This document shows, one piece after another, positions 55,805 through 63,911 of a stretch of 64,000 nt of DNA. Both the position numbers and the translations under genes were made by a program. This stretch comes from Prevotella sp. (lineage in GTDB: Bacteria > Bacteroidota > Bacteroidia > Bacteroidales > Bacteroidaceae). Below the pieces are notes generated by a model. It did not search any database and was not told the origin of the DNA. It saw nothing but the letters and a program-made list of their open reading frames with translations. Each line of letters opens with the position of its first letter. The stretch's first letter is position 1. The stretch is taken from positions 1 to 64,000 of the forward strand of contig JAFLSE010000012.1 in the NCBI GenBank assembly GCA_022511075.1, read 5' to 3'.

Positions 55805-55854
55805 ACTAAACACTAATCACTAAACACCAATCACTAATCACTAATCACTAATTA
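55805..55854. repeat. Tandem CACTAAT heptamer tract in the tolC leader
   Basis: AACTAAACACTAATCACTAA, continuing ACACCAATCACTAATCACTA, a degenerate seven-base tandem. It lies between the tolC promoter and its ATG, so it is transcribed as TTAGTGA repeats. Confidence 0.7.
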
Positions 55855-55865
55855 CATTTCTGCCA

Positions 55866-55897
55866 CAAAGATAAAAATAATCATTCATTCGTGCAAC
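55866..55897 (-). promoter_or_regulatory. Bacteroidetes-type promoter for the tolC-macAB operon
   Basis: On the minus strand GTTG, 20 nt, TATCTTTG. The -7 box is exact and the -33 keeps TTG. About 85 nt upstream of the tolC ATG, with the repeat tract in between. Confidence 0.5.
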
Positions 55898-56050
55898 ATC
55901 GTAAAATTATTTAATCGAGTAAAATAGGCTATATGACTATAAATTATGCCAGTTTAACATAAATTATTGATTTGTCATCATTTCCTTAACTTCTTAACAT
56001 CTCTATCGCTTGCCCTTTCGTTTGCCAACGCTTGCCATTTCGTTTGCCAA

Positions 56051-56086
56051 CGCTTGCCGTCTCGATGGGCATCGAGACGGCAAGCG
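56051..56086. repeat. Perfect 17-bp inverted repeat (copy B of the dispersed palindrome)
   Basis: CGCTTGCCGTCTCGATG, GG, and the exact reverse complement. The core equals copy A at 16967-17008. It is preceded by two partial copies of CGTTTGCCAACGCTTGCC. Confidence 0.8.
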
Positions 56087-56171
56087 ATGCCCATCGAAGC
56101 CAGCTTCAATAGCAACCTTAAGAGTTCTTCAATCTTCATTGCCGTAACGTTGCTTTTATAGTCAGTTTTTC

Positions 56172-56214
56172 CCATGATTCCCATTAATCCCATTCGTCCC
56201 ATAACACCCATTGT
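56172..56214. repeat. Degenerate 9-bp tandem (CCCAT-based)
   Basis: CCCATGATTCCCATTAATCC and onward through CATTCGTCCCATAACACCCA: a nine-base period with CCCAT fixed. On the minus strand it reads as repeated Met-Gly-x. Confidence 0.6.
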
Positions 56215-56227
56215 CTTGGGGGGCGAC

Positions 56228-56296
56228 TGAAGCCTCCCCCTCATGTCTAAGTCCCCCCTTATAGGGGGACAGACATAAGAGGGGGGAGAGGCTTCA
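56228..56296. repeat. Long imperfect hairpin (copy B, second half of composite repeat)
   Basis: TGAAGCCTC...GAGGCTTCA encloses TCATGTCT/AGACATAAGA and GTCCCCC/GGGGGAC. Same plan as 17052-17122. Confidence 0.75.
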
Positions 56297-56417
56297 GAAG
56301 GGGGGCATGGCAGCAGTTCGTTCATCAGTTTGTTTTCCATAATCGTTTCATTTTTCTTGTTTGTACTTTCTTTCCGTATGCGCTACAAAGGTACAAAAAA
56401 TCTAAAACAAATGCCTC

Positions 56418-56470
56418 CTATATAGGTACTATAATAGGAACTATATAGGAGCTATAATAGGTACTATAAT
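56418..56470. repeat. Tandem CTATAnTAGG repeat
   Basis: CTATATAGGTA, CTATAATAGGAA, CTATATAGGAG, CTATAATAGGTA, CTATAAT: units of 11 and 12 alternate, giving a 23-bp period. It lies just upstream of the second structured RNA. The rest of 55782-56990 holds no convincing gene. Confidence 0.65.
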
Positions 56471-56550
56471 TTCATTATCGGGCATTGCAAAATCCAAATG
56501 CTTAAAAACCGTTAATATTCGCAGGCTTATTCATTTTTCTTGTCAATCTT

Positions 56551-56581
56551 TTTGCCTTTTAAATTTTTCTTTCTAATTTTG
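56551..56581 (+). promoter_or_regulatory. Bacteroidetes-type promoter of RNA copy 2
   Basis: TTTG at 56551-56554, 19 nt, TAATTTTG at 56574-56581. The flanking bases (CCTTTTAAATT) match those of copy 1, whose -33 box is decayed. Confidence 0.65.
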
Positions 56582-56587
56582 TAGCCG

Positions 56588-56925
56588 ACTTTAGCCAGTC
56601 TGCAACGACAGGGCGGGTCACAATGACATGTTGGAATCCAGAGACCACCAAGCCGTTTGTAGGGCAGGTCAATGGGAAAGGACGTTTTCAGAACGTTATC
56701 TTCTGTACTCAAATCTCGCAAATTTGATTCTCTCAGAAGGTATCGCAACGAAGCGTCCATGCTGGGTGTATTATATCCCGATGTGTGGCAGCCATAGTTG
56801 GCTCTATACATTATTTATGTAATACGCGACGGCGTGGGCTGGCTGAGTTGCTTATCTTGAGAGAGGGCAATGCGAGAGCCTGAGTACGGGATAAGCGGCA
56901 GAAAGTTTCTCCTACGCCTTTTTTG
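56588..56925 (+). ncRNA. Structured leader RNA, copy 2
   Basis: About 340 nt between a promoter and a T-run. Shared landmarks with copy 1 in the same order: AGCCGAC at the 5' end, ATGGGAAAG, an ACGTTTTCAGAACGT hairpin, TACTCAAA, GGCGTGGGCT, GTTGCTTATC pairing with GGATAAGC, and GGCGT closing with ACGCC before TTTTTT. The BspA-like gene starts about 65 nt after the T-run, the same distance as in copy 1. The ORFs 56527-56811 and 56628-56822 on this stretch are not conserved in copy 1. Confidence 0.6.
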
Positions 56926-56990
56926 TTTCCACACCTTAATTATTAACCGCTGAAGCAGGGAGAGTGGTAGGCAAGTAAAATAGTTTAAAA

Positions 56991-58100
56991 ATGAAACAAT
57001 TTAACCTAACAATTTTGTTCACTGTACTTATGAATATGGTTGGAGCAAAGGCTTTTGCCTATGATGTAGCCGTGGAGAATGAAGATGGCAAAACGATTTA
57101 CTACAACTACATTAACAATAGTACGGAGTTGGAAGTAACATATAGTTACTCTTATCGCTATTCAGGTGATATAAAAATACCTGAGACTGTAACGATTCTG
57201 AATAAGACTCGTAAGGTGACAAGCATTGACAAAGATGCTTTCTATGATTGCAGTGGCTTGACTTCGGTCACCATTCCTTCCAGCGTTACGAGTATCGGCA
57301 ATAGTGCTTTCTTTTGTTGCAGTGGCTTGACTTCGATAACCATTCCTTCCAGCGTGACGAGTATCGGCAGCTATGCTTTCGAAGGTTGCAGTGGCTTGAA
57401 GAAAGTCGTTGTGAAAGACCTTGCTGCATGGTATGGCATTTCCTTTGGAAGTTATTATAGTAATCCATTGTCTTGTGCCAAACATCTTTATAGTGATGAA
57501 GATACAGAAATAACAGACTTGGTAATTCCTGAAGATGTGACGAGTATCAACAGCTATACTTTCAGTGGTTGCAGCGGCTTGACTTCGGTCACTATCCCTT
57601 CCAGCGTGGCGAGTATCGACCAAGATGCTTTCTATGGTTGCAGTGGCTTGACTTCGGTCACTATCCCTTCCAGCGTGGCGAGTATCGACCAAGGTGCTTT
57701 CTATGGTTGCAGTGGCTTGACTTCGGTCACAATTCCTGCCAGCGTAACAAGTATCGGCAGCTATGCTTTCGATTATTGCAATAATCTTGCGGACTTTGTA
57801 TCATTGATAGAAGAACCTTTCGGGGTTGACTATATAGTTTCTGACCTCGTCTATAATAATGGGACACTTTATGTTCCCGAGGGAACAATAGAAAAATACA
57901 AGGCGACTGATGGCTGGAAGCAGTTTTTATGGATAGAAGAAGGTGTGCCGATGAGCATCAAACAGCCAAATGCTAATGGAGCTGATGCAAAGGAAACACA
58001 ACGCTATACTATCGGCGGGGATATCATCAACAATCCACAGCGCGGTATCAACATCGTAAAGATGAGCGACGGAACAGTGAAGAAAGTCATAGTAAAATAA
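56991..58100 (+). CDS. BspA-like leucine-rich-repeat surface protein
   Basis: 369 residues. A signal peptide (LTILFTVLMNMVGAKAFA) leads to LRR_5 repeats of 23 residues, such as CSGLTSVTIPSSVTSIG, from about residue 80 to 270. Three consecutive units at 57576-57783 are near identical at DNA level. The end reads QRYTIGGDIINNPQRGINIV and KKVIVK, resembling C-terminal T9SS sorting tails of Prevotella. Such proteins bind host or matrix proteins or other bacteria. No promoter is seen between it and RNA copy 2, so it is probably expressed from that RNA's promoter. Confidence 0.88.
   Translation: MKQFNLTILFTVLMNMVGAKAFAYDVAVENEDGKTIYYNYINNSTELEVTYSYSYRYSGDIKIPETVTILNKTRKVTSIDKDAFYDCSGLTSVTIPSSVTSIGNSAFFCCSGLTSITIPSSVTSIGSYAFEGCSGLKKVVVKDLAAWYGISFGSYYSNPLSCAKHLYSDEDTEITDLVIPEDVTSINSYTFSGCSGLTSVTIPSSVASIDQDAFYGCSGLTSVTIPSSVASIDQGAFYGCSGLTSVTIPASVTSIGSYAFDYCNNLADFVSLIEEPFGVDYIVSDLVYNNGTLYVPEGTIEKYKATDGWKQFLWIEEGVPMSIKQPNANGADAKETQRYTIGGDIINNPQRGINIVKMSDGTVKKVIVK
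57576..57783 (+). repeat. 69-bp tandem repeats inside the BspA-like gene
   Basis: Units begin at 57576, 57645 and 57714 with GGCTTGACTTCGGTCAC. The first two differ at one base over 69. Related but more diverged units lie at about 57245-57400. Confidence 0.85.
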
Positions 58101-58133
58101 CTATATATCAAGCATAAACAGGAATTTCTTTTA

Positions 58134-58166
58134 GAGGGTGTGCCAATATTACAAAGGCACACCCTC
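58134..58166. terminator. Hairpin between the BspA-like gene and galK
   Basis: GAGGGTGTGCC and GGCACACCCTC with an 11-nt loop. It sits between convergent genes. No strong T-run on the plus side; on the minus side CTAAAAGAAA follows. Termination is likely but not certain. Confidence 0.5.
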
Positions 58167-58253
58167 ATTGTAGATAGGAAAATCATAAAACAAGAAACCA
58201 CAAAGTTCGTCTTTGGGTATTAGCAAATAACGCAAAAGATACTATAAGTAAAT

Positions 58254-59399
58254 TTAGCAAACCTTGCGTGCGCCGTCACCAATCACTACGTCGATGACAA
58301 CTGGCTCCTTGCCGTATTTCTCCTTGAACTTAACCTTGACGGTCTCGCAGAAATGTTTGTAGAAGTCGTCCTCAACCAAGTTGATTGTGCAGCCTCCGAA
58401 GCCTCCGCCCATAATACGACTACCTGTAACCATGCAGTCCTTTGCAATCTCGTTGAGGAAATCGAGTTCCTCGCAAGATACCTCGTAGTCCTTCGACAGT
58501 CCTTCGTGAGTCTCGTACATCTTCTGACCAACCGTCTCGTAGTCGCCCTTTTGGAGTGCGTCGCATACGTCCATTACACGGAAATACTCGCCGATGATGT
58601 ATTTTGCACGCTTGTAGTCCTCTTTCGAAATCTGGTCTTTAACAGCCTCCAACTTATCCCAGTCGGCATCGCGCAGTGTCTCTACGCCCATAGCCTTTGC
58701 CACACGTTCGCAACTGTTGCGGCGGTCGTTGTAGGGAGAGCCCGCGAGAGAGTGTTTCACACAGGAGTTTACAAGCACAAGTCTATAGCCCTTTGGCTCC
58801 CAGGGGAAATACTGGAACTCACCGCTGCGGCAGTCGAGACGCATAAGGTTGTTTGCCTTGCCGTGGCAGGATGCAAACTGGTCCATAATGCCGCAGTTCA
58901 CGCCTATATACTTGTGTTCCGTGGTTTGTCCCACCTTGGCAAGCGTCATACGGTCGGTATCACCATTTCCGAAGAGGTCGTCGAGTGCGTATGCAAAGCA
59001 ACTTTCGAGTGCTGCCGATGACGACATTCCTGCACCGAGAGGCACATCACCGCCAAATGCGGTGTTGAAGCCTTCAACGGGAATGCCAAGCGCCATCATC
59101 TCACGGCATACGCCGAAGATATAGCGGAAATGTGTCGCCGAAGGACCTTTCTCGTCGTCGAGAGAGAATTCTGTATAGTCTTTCAGGTCTATGGAGTAGG
59201 CACGCACCTTGCGTGTGCCGTTAGGCTTTATCTCTGCCATTATACCATACTGCACTGCGCCAGGGAACACGAATCCGCCGTTATAGTCGGTGTGCTCGCC
59301 AATGAGGTTTATGCGCCCTGGAGCGGCATATATTGAACCTGTTGACCCGTCGAAGTGCTTTATGAAGCGACTTCTTACGTCATCAATAGTCAGTTTCAT
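58254..59399 (-). CDS. galK: Galactokinase
   Basis: 381 residues, GHMP kinase. The galactose-binding GRINLIGEHTDYNGGFVFPG, the ATP loop PLGAGMSSSAALE and the C-terminal GGGFGGCTINL are all present. It phosphorylates galactose at C1, the entry step of the Leloir pathway. It is 25 nt downstream of galM, so the two form an operon for galactose use; galT and galE are not in the window. Confidence 0.96.
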   Translation of the reverse strand: MKLTIDDVRSRFIKHFDGSTGSIYAAPGRINLIGEHTDYNGGFVFPGAVQYGIMAEIKPNGTRKVRAYSIDLKDYTEFSLDDEKGPSATHFRYIFGVCREMMALGIPVEGFNTAFGGDVPLGAGMSSSAALESCFAYALDDLFGNGDTDRMTLAKVGQTTEHKYIGVNCGIMDQFASCHGKANNLMRLDCRSGEFQYFPWEPKGYRLVLVNSCVKHSLAGSPYNDRRNSCERVAKAMGVETLRDADWDKLEAVKDQISKEDYKRAKYIIGEYFRVMDVCDALQKGDYETVGQKMYETHEGLSKDYEVSCEELDFLNEIAKDCMVTGSRIMGGGFGGCTINLVEDDFYKHFCETVKVKFKEKYGKEPVVIDVVIGDGARKVC

Positions 59400-59424
59400 A
59401 ATCGTTTGGTTTTATTTATATTGT

Positions 59425-60513
59425 TTATTGTACACCAAACTTGTAGATTGTTTTCTGCCTGTACTGCTGTCCTGGTGACAATGTTACAGTTGGGAAGTAT
59501 GGGCGGTTTGGAGAGTCTGGGAAGTGCTGGCACTCGAAGCATACCGCAGAGCGGCGTGGGAATGTTGCACCATGTTGTCCTTTGTAGCCATCAGCCCAGT
59601 TGTCGCTGTAGAGTTGCATACCAGGCTCGGTGGTGTAAACCTCCATTGTGCGACCGCTCTTAGGCTCTGTAATCTTTGCTGCAAAACTCAGTTCGCCTTG
59701 CTCCTGCTTGTTCAGCACGTAGCAGTGGTCGTAGCCTGCACCGTTCTTTATCTGCTCGTTGTCTGCGTCGATGTCCTGTCCCATTGGTTTTGGTGTGCGG
59801 AAGTCGAATGGAGTACCTGCCACCTTCAGTATCTCGCCTGTAGGAATGCACGTGTCGTCTATCGGCAGATAGAAGTCGGCGTTTATCTCGCAAACGAGGT
59901 CGTCGATTGTCGGTGTAGGATTGGCTATACCCGTCAGGCTGAAATAAGCGTGGTGTGTAAGGTTTATTATCGTTTTCTTGTTGCTTGTTGCAAGATATTC
60001 GATAATAAGTTCGTTATCGTCGCTGAAAGTAAACTCAACGTTTATGCTGCACTCGCCCGTGAAGCCTTCCTCGCCATACGACGATACGCGGCTGAGAGCC
60101 AATGTGCGAGGACCCATCTGGCGTGCGTCCCAAACGCGTGCGTGGAATCCCTTTGGACCTCCGTGCAGGGCGTTAGGACCGTTGTTGATAGCCAACTGAT
60201 ACTCCTTGCCGCCGAGCATAAACTTTCCCTTGTTGATGCGGTTGCCATAGCGGCCGATGAGTGTTGAGAGGAATGGCTCTGGGCTGTTTATAACGTCCTG
60301 TATGTTGTCGTGCCCTTGTATCACGTTAGCCACGTTGCCATCTTTGTCGGGCACCATTATGGCGCATATTGCACCACCGTAGTTTGTTATTGCCACTTCG
60401 TAGCCCTTGCGGTTACGCAGAATATACAAGTCGGTTTTCTTACCGTTGATTGAAGTCTGGAAATCCTTGCGGTCAAGTCCGCACAAGTTTTGTTTTTCTG
60501 TTGAGTTACCCAT
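59425..60513 (-). CDS. galM: Aldose 1-epimerase (galactose mutarotase)
   Basis: 362 residues from the ATG at 60513 (MGNSTEKQNLCGLDRKDF); the track start at 60591 lies upstream of the promoter. It interconverts beta and alpha galactose. The catalytic His lies in INLTHHAYFSLTG and the substrate region in RYGNRINKGKF; the Glu base in the C-terminal CFECQHFPDSPN. No signal peptide, so it is cytosolic. First gene of galM-galK. Confidence 0.94.
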   Translation of the reverse strand: MGNSTEKQNLCGLDRKDFQTSINGKKTDLYILRNRKGYEVAITNYGGAICAIMVPDKDGNVANVIQGHDNIQDVINSPEPFLSTLIGRYGNRINKGKFMLGGKEYQLAINNGPNALHGGPKGFHARVWDARQMGPRTLALSRVSSYGEEGFTGECSINVEFTFSDDNELIIEYLATSNKKTIINLTHHAYFSLTGIANPTPTIDDLVCEINADFYLPIDDTCIPTGEILKVAGTPFDFRTPKPMGQDIDADNEQIKNGAGYDHCYVLNKQEQGELSFAAKITEPKSGRTMEVYTTEPGMQLYSDNWADGYKGQHGATFPRRSAVCFECQHFPDSPNRPYFPTVTLSPGQQYRQKTIYKFGVQ

Positions 60514-60548
60514 AGTTATAATTGTTTTTTGGTTGTTTAATTTTCCTG

Positions 60549-60580
60549 CAAAGTAAGCAAAAAAAAACGAGATACCCAAA
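60549..60580 (-). promoter_or_regulatory. Probable promoter for galM-galK
   Basis: On the minus strand TTTG, 20 nt, TTACTTTG. The -33 box is exact, the -7 box has one mismatch (TT for TA). It is about 36 nt ahead of the galM ATG. Confidence 0.5.
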
Positions 60581-60620
60581 AATATGGGCATAAAACATCT
60601 TATAAATTAGTTAAAAACTC

Positions 60621-61853
60621 CTAAAAGCAATTTTTCAGTAAGTCTGCCACCACATAATTGCTGCCTCCAATGAATATGAAGTCGTTCGCATTTGCATTTA
60701 AGACCGCAGCCTTATATGCCTGTTCTACAGAATGATATGCTTCTGCCGTTAATCCTGCGCTTCTGCCTTTCTCCAATAGTTTTTCCGAGGCAACAGCCCT
60801 GTGTGTGTCCGCTTTTGTGAAATAGTATATGGCTTTGCGTGGCAAAAGGCTCATAACCCCGTCAATATCCTTGTCGTCAACCATACCGAAAACGATATGC
60901 GTCCTCTCGCATTCTTGTTCCGCTATTTGGTGGCTAAGATATTCCCATCCTGCCAGGTTGTGCCCAGTGTCGCATATTGTCAGCGGTTTTTCGCATAGGG
61001 TCTGCCATCTGCCTTTCAGTCCCGTAAGTTTGCAGACGTTGGCAAGTCCAGTCTTTATGTGTTCTTCAGTTATGTTAAGTTTCGTAAGGTTTTCTATGGC
61101 AGTCAATATCGTGTTTACGTTCTTATGCTGGTAGTTTCCGCGTAGATCAGTCATCAGACTTGCCGCATCGTTGTGGGGATTGTCCTCAGCAAATACAATA
61201 GGGGCATTCATCTCCCTTGCCTTTTCCTCAAACACAGGGCGTGTCTCATCGTTTGCCTCGCCTATTATCGTGCGCGTACCTATTTTTATTATTCCTGCCT
61301 TCTCGCTGGCTATTTTTGCAAGTGTGTCGCCCAAGAATTGCGTGTGGTCAAAACTGATGTTCGTTATCACCGACAATATCGGCGAAATAATGTTTGTGCA
61401 GTCGAGCCTGCCGCCGAGTCCCACTTCTATTACGGCAATATCCACTTGCTTGTCCTTGAAGTACTTGAATGCCAATGCCGTGGTAACCTCGAAGAACGAG
61501 GGGTGCAGCGGCTCGAAGAACGCCTTTTCCTTTTCTACAAACTCCGTAACGTATTCTTCTTCTATCGGCTTGCCGTTAATTCTGATACGTTCGGAAAAAT
61601 CAACAAGATGGGGCGATGTGTATAGCCCCACCTTGTATCCTGCCGTTTGGAGTATTGCCGCTATTGAGTGCGAGCACGACCCCTTTCCGTTTGTTCCAGC
61701 CACGTGTATTGTCTTGTATGCCTTGTGCGGATGCCCGAAATGCTCGTCAAGCGCTTTTGTGTTTGCAAGTCCTTCCTTGTAACCACTCGCCCCCTGCCTC
61801 TCAAACATCGGCATTTGGCAGAACAAGTATTCACACGTTTCCTGGTAGTTCAT
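60621..61853 (-). CDS. folC: Bifunctional folylpolyglutamate synthase / dihydrofolate synthase
   Basis: 410 residues of the Mur-ligase superfamily. The P-loop VAGTNGKGSCSHSI, the LVDFSERIRINGKPI segment, and DIAVIEVGLGGRLDCTN are diagnostic for FolC. It adds glutamates to dihydropteroate and folates. Whether it has both activities cannot be seen. It starts three bases after the uvrB stop, so the two are one transcript, with no functional link known. Confidence 0.93.
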   Translation of the reverse strand: MNYQETCEYLFCQMPMFERQGASGYKEGLANTKALDEHFGHPHKAYKTIHVAGTNGKGSCSHSIAAILQTAGYKVGLYTSPHLVDFSERIRINGKPIEEEYVTEFVEKEKAFFEPLHPSFFEVTTALAFKYFKDKQVDIAVIEVGLGGRLDCTNIISPILSVITNISFDHTQFLGDTLAKIASEKAGIIKIGTRTIIGEANDETRPVFEEKAREMNAPIVFAEDNPHNDAASLMTDLRGNYQHKNVNTILTAIENLTKLNITEEHIKTGLANVCKLTGLKGRWQTLCEKPLTICDTGHNLAGWEYLSHQIAEQECERTHIVFGMVDDKDIDGVMSLLPRKAIYYFTKADTHRAVASEKLLEKGRSAGLTAEAYHSVEQAYKAAVLNANANDFIFIGGSNYVVADLLKNCF

Positions 61854-61856
61854 TAT

Positions 61857-63911
61857 CTATAATTTATTGTTATCAACACTGTAATTCTGCAACCTTATAA
61901 TTTCGTCACGATACTGGGCTGCTTGTAGGAAATCCATTTCCTTTGCCGCCTTTTTCATAAGACGGGTGGTCTCGGCAATAGCCTTTTCAAGCTGCTCTTT
62001 TGTCATGCTGCGCAGTATCGGGTCGGCGGCAAAGGCTGCGGCACTATTATCCATAGGCTCTGCGTATGGCTTGGGTGTATGGGTGTCGGCTGCTTCGTTC
62101 TTTGCTCCAATCTCGGTGCGCAAGATGCTGGTTGACAGATTCTTAACGATTTGCTTTGGAGTGATGCCGTGCTCTTCGTTGTAGCGCAATTGCTTCATTC
62201 GGCGGCGCATTGTCTCGTCGATGGTTTTCTGCATACTCTGCGTTATGGTATCGGCATACATTATAACCTTGCCGTTCACGTTTCGGGCGGCACGTCCTGC
62301 CGTCTGCGTAAGACTGCGGTGACTGCGCAGGAAACCTTCCTTGTCGGCATCGAGGATGGCTACAAGGGAAACTTCGGGCAGGTCGAGTCCTTCGCGAAGA
62401 AGGTTTACGCCCACAAGCACATCATATTCGCCACGGCGCAGGTCTTCAAGTATTTTTACACGGTCGAGCGTGGCAACGTCGCTGTGTATATAGGCTGTGG
62501 GAATGTCGTGGTTTAGCAGATATTCAGACAATTCTTCTGCCATGCGCTTGGTGAGTGTGGTTATCAGCACACGCTCTTTTCGCTCAATGCGTTGCTGTAT
62601 TTCATAAAGCAGGTCGTCAATCTGGTTTTCGCTTGGGCGCACTTCTATTTCGGGGTCGAGAAGTCCTGTGGGGCGTATCACTTGCTCCACCACCACGCCC
62701 TCGCTCTCTGCCAGTTCAAAGTCGGCAGGAGTGGCACTGACATATATAACCTGATTGACCATTTCCTGAAACTCCTCGAACTTCAGCGGTCGGTTGTCGA
62801 AGGCTGCCGGCAGACGGAAGCCATATTCCACAAGGTTGGTCTTGCGCGCCCTGTCGCCGCCATACATCGCACTTATCTGCGGCACGCTAACGTGACTCTC
62901 GTCTATCACCATGAGAAAGTCGTCGGGGAAGAAGTCGAAAAGGCAATAAGGACGCTCGCCAGCCTTGCGACCGTCAAAATAGCGCGAATAGTTTTCTATG
63001 CCCGAGCAGTGACCGAGTTCCTTTATCATCTCCATGTCGTACTCCACGCGCTCCTTTATGCGTTGTGCCTTTATGCCGTCGCCTATTTCGTTGAAAAACT
63101 CTATCTGCTTTACGAGGTCGTCCTGTATCTGTCTTATTGCGAGGTTTGTCTGCTCCTGCGTGGTCATGAAAAGGTTGGCAGGATAAAGCTGGTATTCTTC
63201 GAAGAGTGCCATGCGCTGCATGGTCATAGGGTCGCATTCCTCTATTGACTCTATCTCGTCATCCCAAAACACTATGCGCAACACAATCTCGTTGTATGCC
63301 ACGGCAATGTCCACCGTGTCGCCTTTCACGCGAAACGTGCCACGCTGCAGCTCAATGTCATTGCGAACATATAGCGACTGCACTAATCGGCGCAACAACT
63401 CGTTGCGGTCTATGGTCTGTCCTTTCTTCACCACAATCACGTTCTCTTCCAATGCCATGGGGCTGCCCATACCGTATATGCACGAAACGGAGGACACTAT
63501 CACCACATCCTTGCGCCCTGACAACAGGCTTGACACCGCACGCAGGCGCAGGCGGTCGATGTCCTCGTTTATTGCGAGGTCTTTTTCAATGTATGTGTCG
63601 GTGGTTGGCAGATATGCTTCTGGCTGATAGTAGTCATAGTAGCTGACATAATACTCCACGGCGTTGTTGGGGAAAAACGCCCTCATTTCCTCATACAGCT
63701 GCGAGGCAAGCGTCTTGTTGTGGCTCAATATAAGCGTGGGGCGGTTTACGCTTGCTATCACGTTGGCAATAGTAAACGTCTTGCCGCTGCCCGTCACTCC
63801 GAGCAGCACCTGAGCCCTGTCGCCCCGTTGCAGTCCGTCTACGAGTTGCGCTATTGCTTCTGGCTGGTCGCCCGTAGGTTTGTATTTTGATGTCAGTTCG
63901 AATTTTCCCAT
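61857..63911 (-). CDS. uvrB: Excinuclease ABC subunit UvrB
   Basis: 684 residues. It receives damaged DNA from UvrA and recruits UvrC. Helicase motif I is LGVTGSGKTFTIANV; the beta-hairpin YYDYYQPEAYLP inserts between strands; DESH is in VIDESHVSVPQI; motif VI is in QTAGRAARNVNGKVI. A UvrC-binding UVR motif is at the C-terminus (LEKAIAETTRLMKKAAKEMDF). It is far from the two uvrA genes in this window. A -7 box TAATTTTG occurs twice (63922-63929 and 63930-63937) without a -33 match. Confidence 0.97.
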   Translation of the reverse strand: MGKFELTSKYKPTGDQPEAIAQLVDGLQRGDRAQVLLGVTGSGKTFTIANVIASVNRPTLILSHNKTLASQLYEEMRAFFPNNAVEYYVSYYDYYQPEAYLPTTDTYIEKDLAINEDIDRLRLRAVSSLLSGRKDVVIVSSVSCIYGMGSPMALEENVIVVKKGQTIDRNELLRRLVQSLYVRNDIELQRGTFRVKGDTVDIAVAYNEIVLRIVFWDDEIESIEECDPMTMQRMALFEEYQLYPANLFMTTQEQTNLAIRQIQDDLVKQIEFFNEIGDGIKAQRIKERVEYDMEMIKELGHCSGIENYSRYFDGRKAGERPYCLFDFFPDDFLMVIDESHVSVPQISAMYGGDRARKTNLVEYGFRLPAAFDNRPLKFEEFQEMVNQVIYVSATPADFELAESEGVVVEQVIRPTGLLDPEIEVRPSENQIDDLLYEIQQRIERKERVLITTLTKRMAEELSEYLLNHDIPTAYIHSDVATLDRVKILEDLRRGEYDVLVGVNLLREGLDLPEVSLVAILDADKEGFLRSHRSLTQTAGRAARNVNGKVIMYADTITQSMQKTIDETMRRRMKQLRYNEEHGITPKQIVKNLSTSILRTEIGAKNEAADTHTPKPYAEPMDNSAAAFAADPILRSMTKEQLEKAIAETTRLMKKAAKEMDFLQAAQYRDEIIRLQNYSVDNNKL

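Noticed and set aside
55978-56340. 120-aa minus-strand ORF with repeated Met-Gly-x
   Set aside because: Composed of palindromic element B and a nine-base tandem; no start context or domain.
56527-56822. Small ORFs over RNA copy 2
   Set aside because: They have no counterpart in copy 1 and cover predicted stems.
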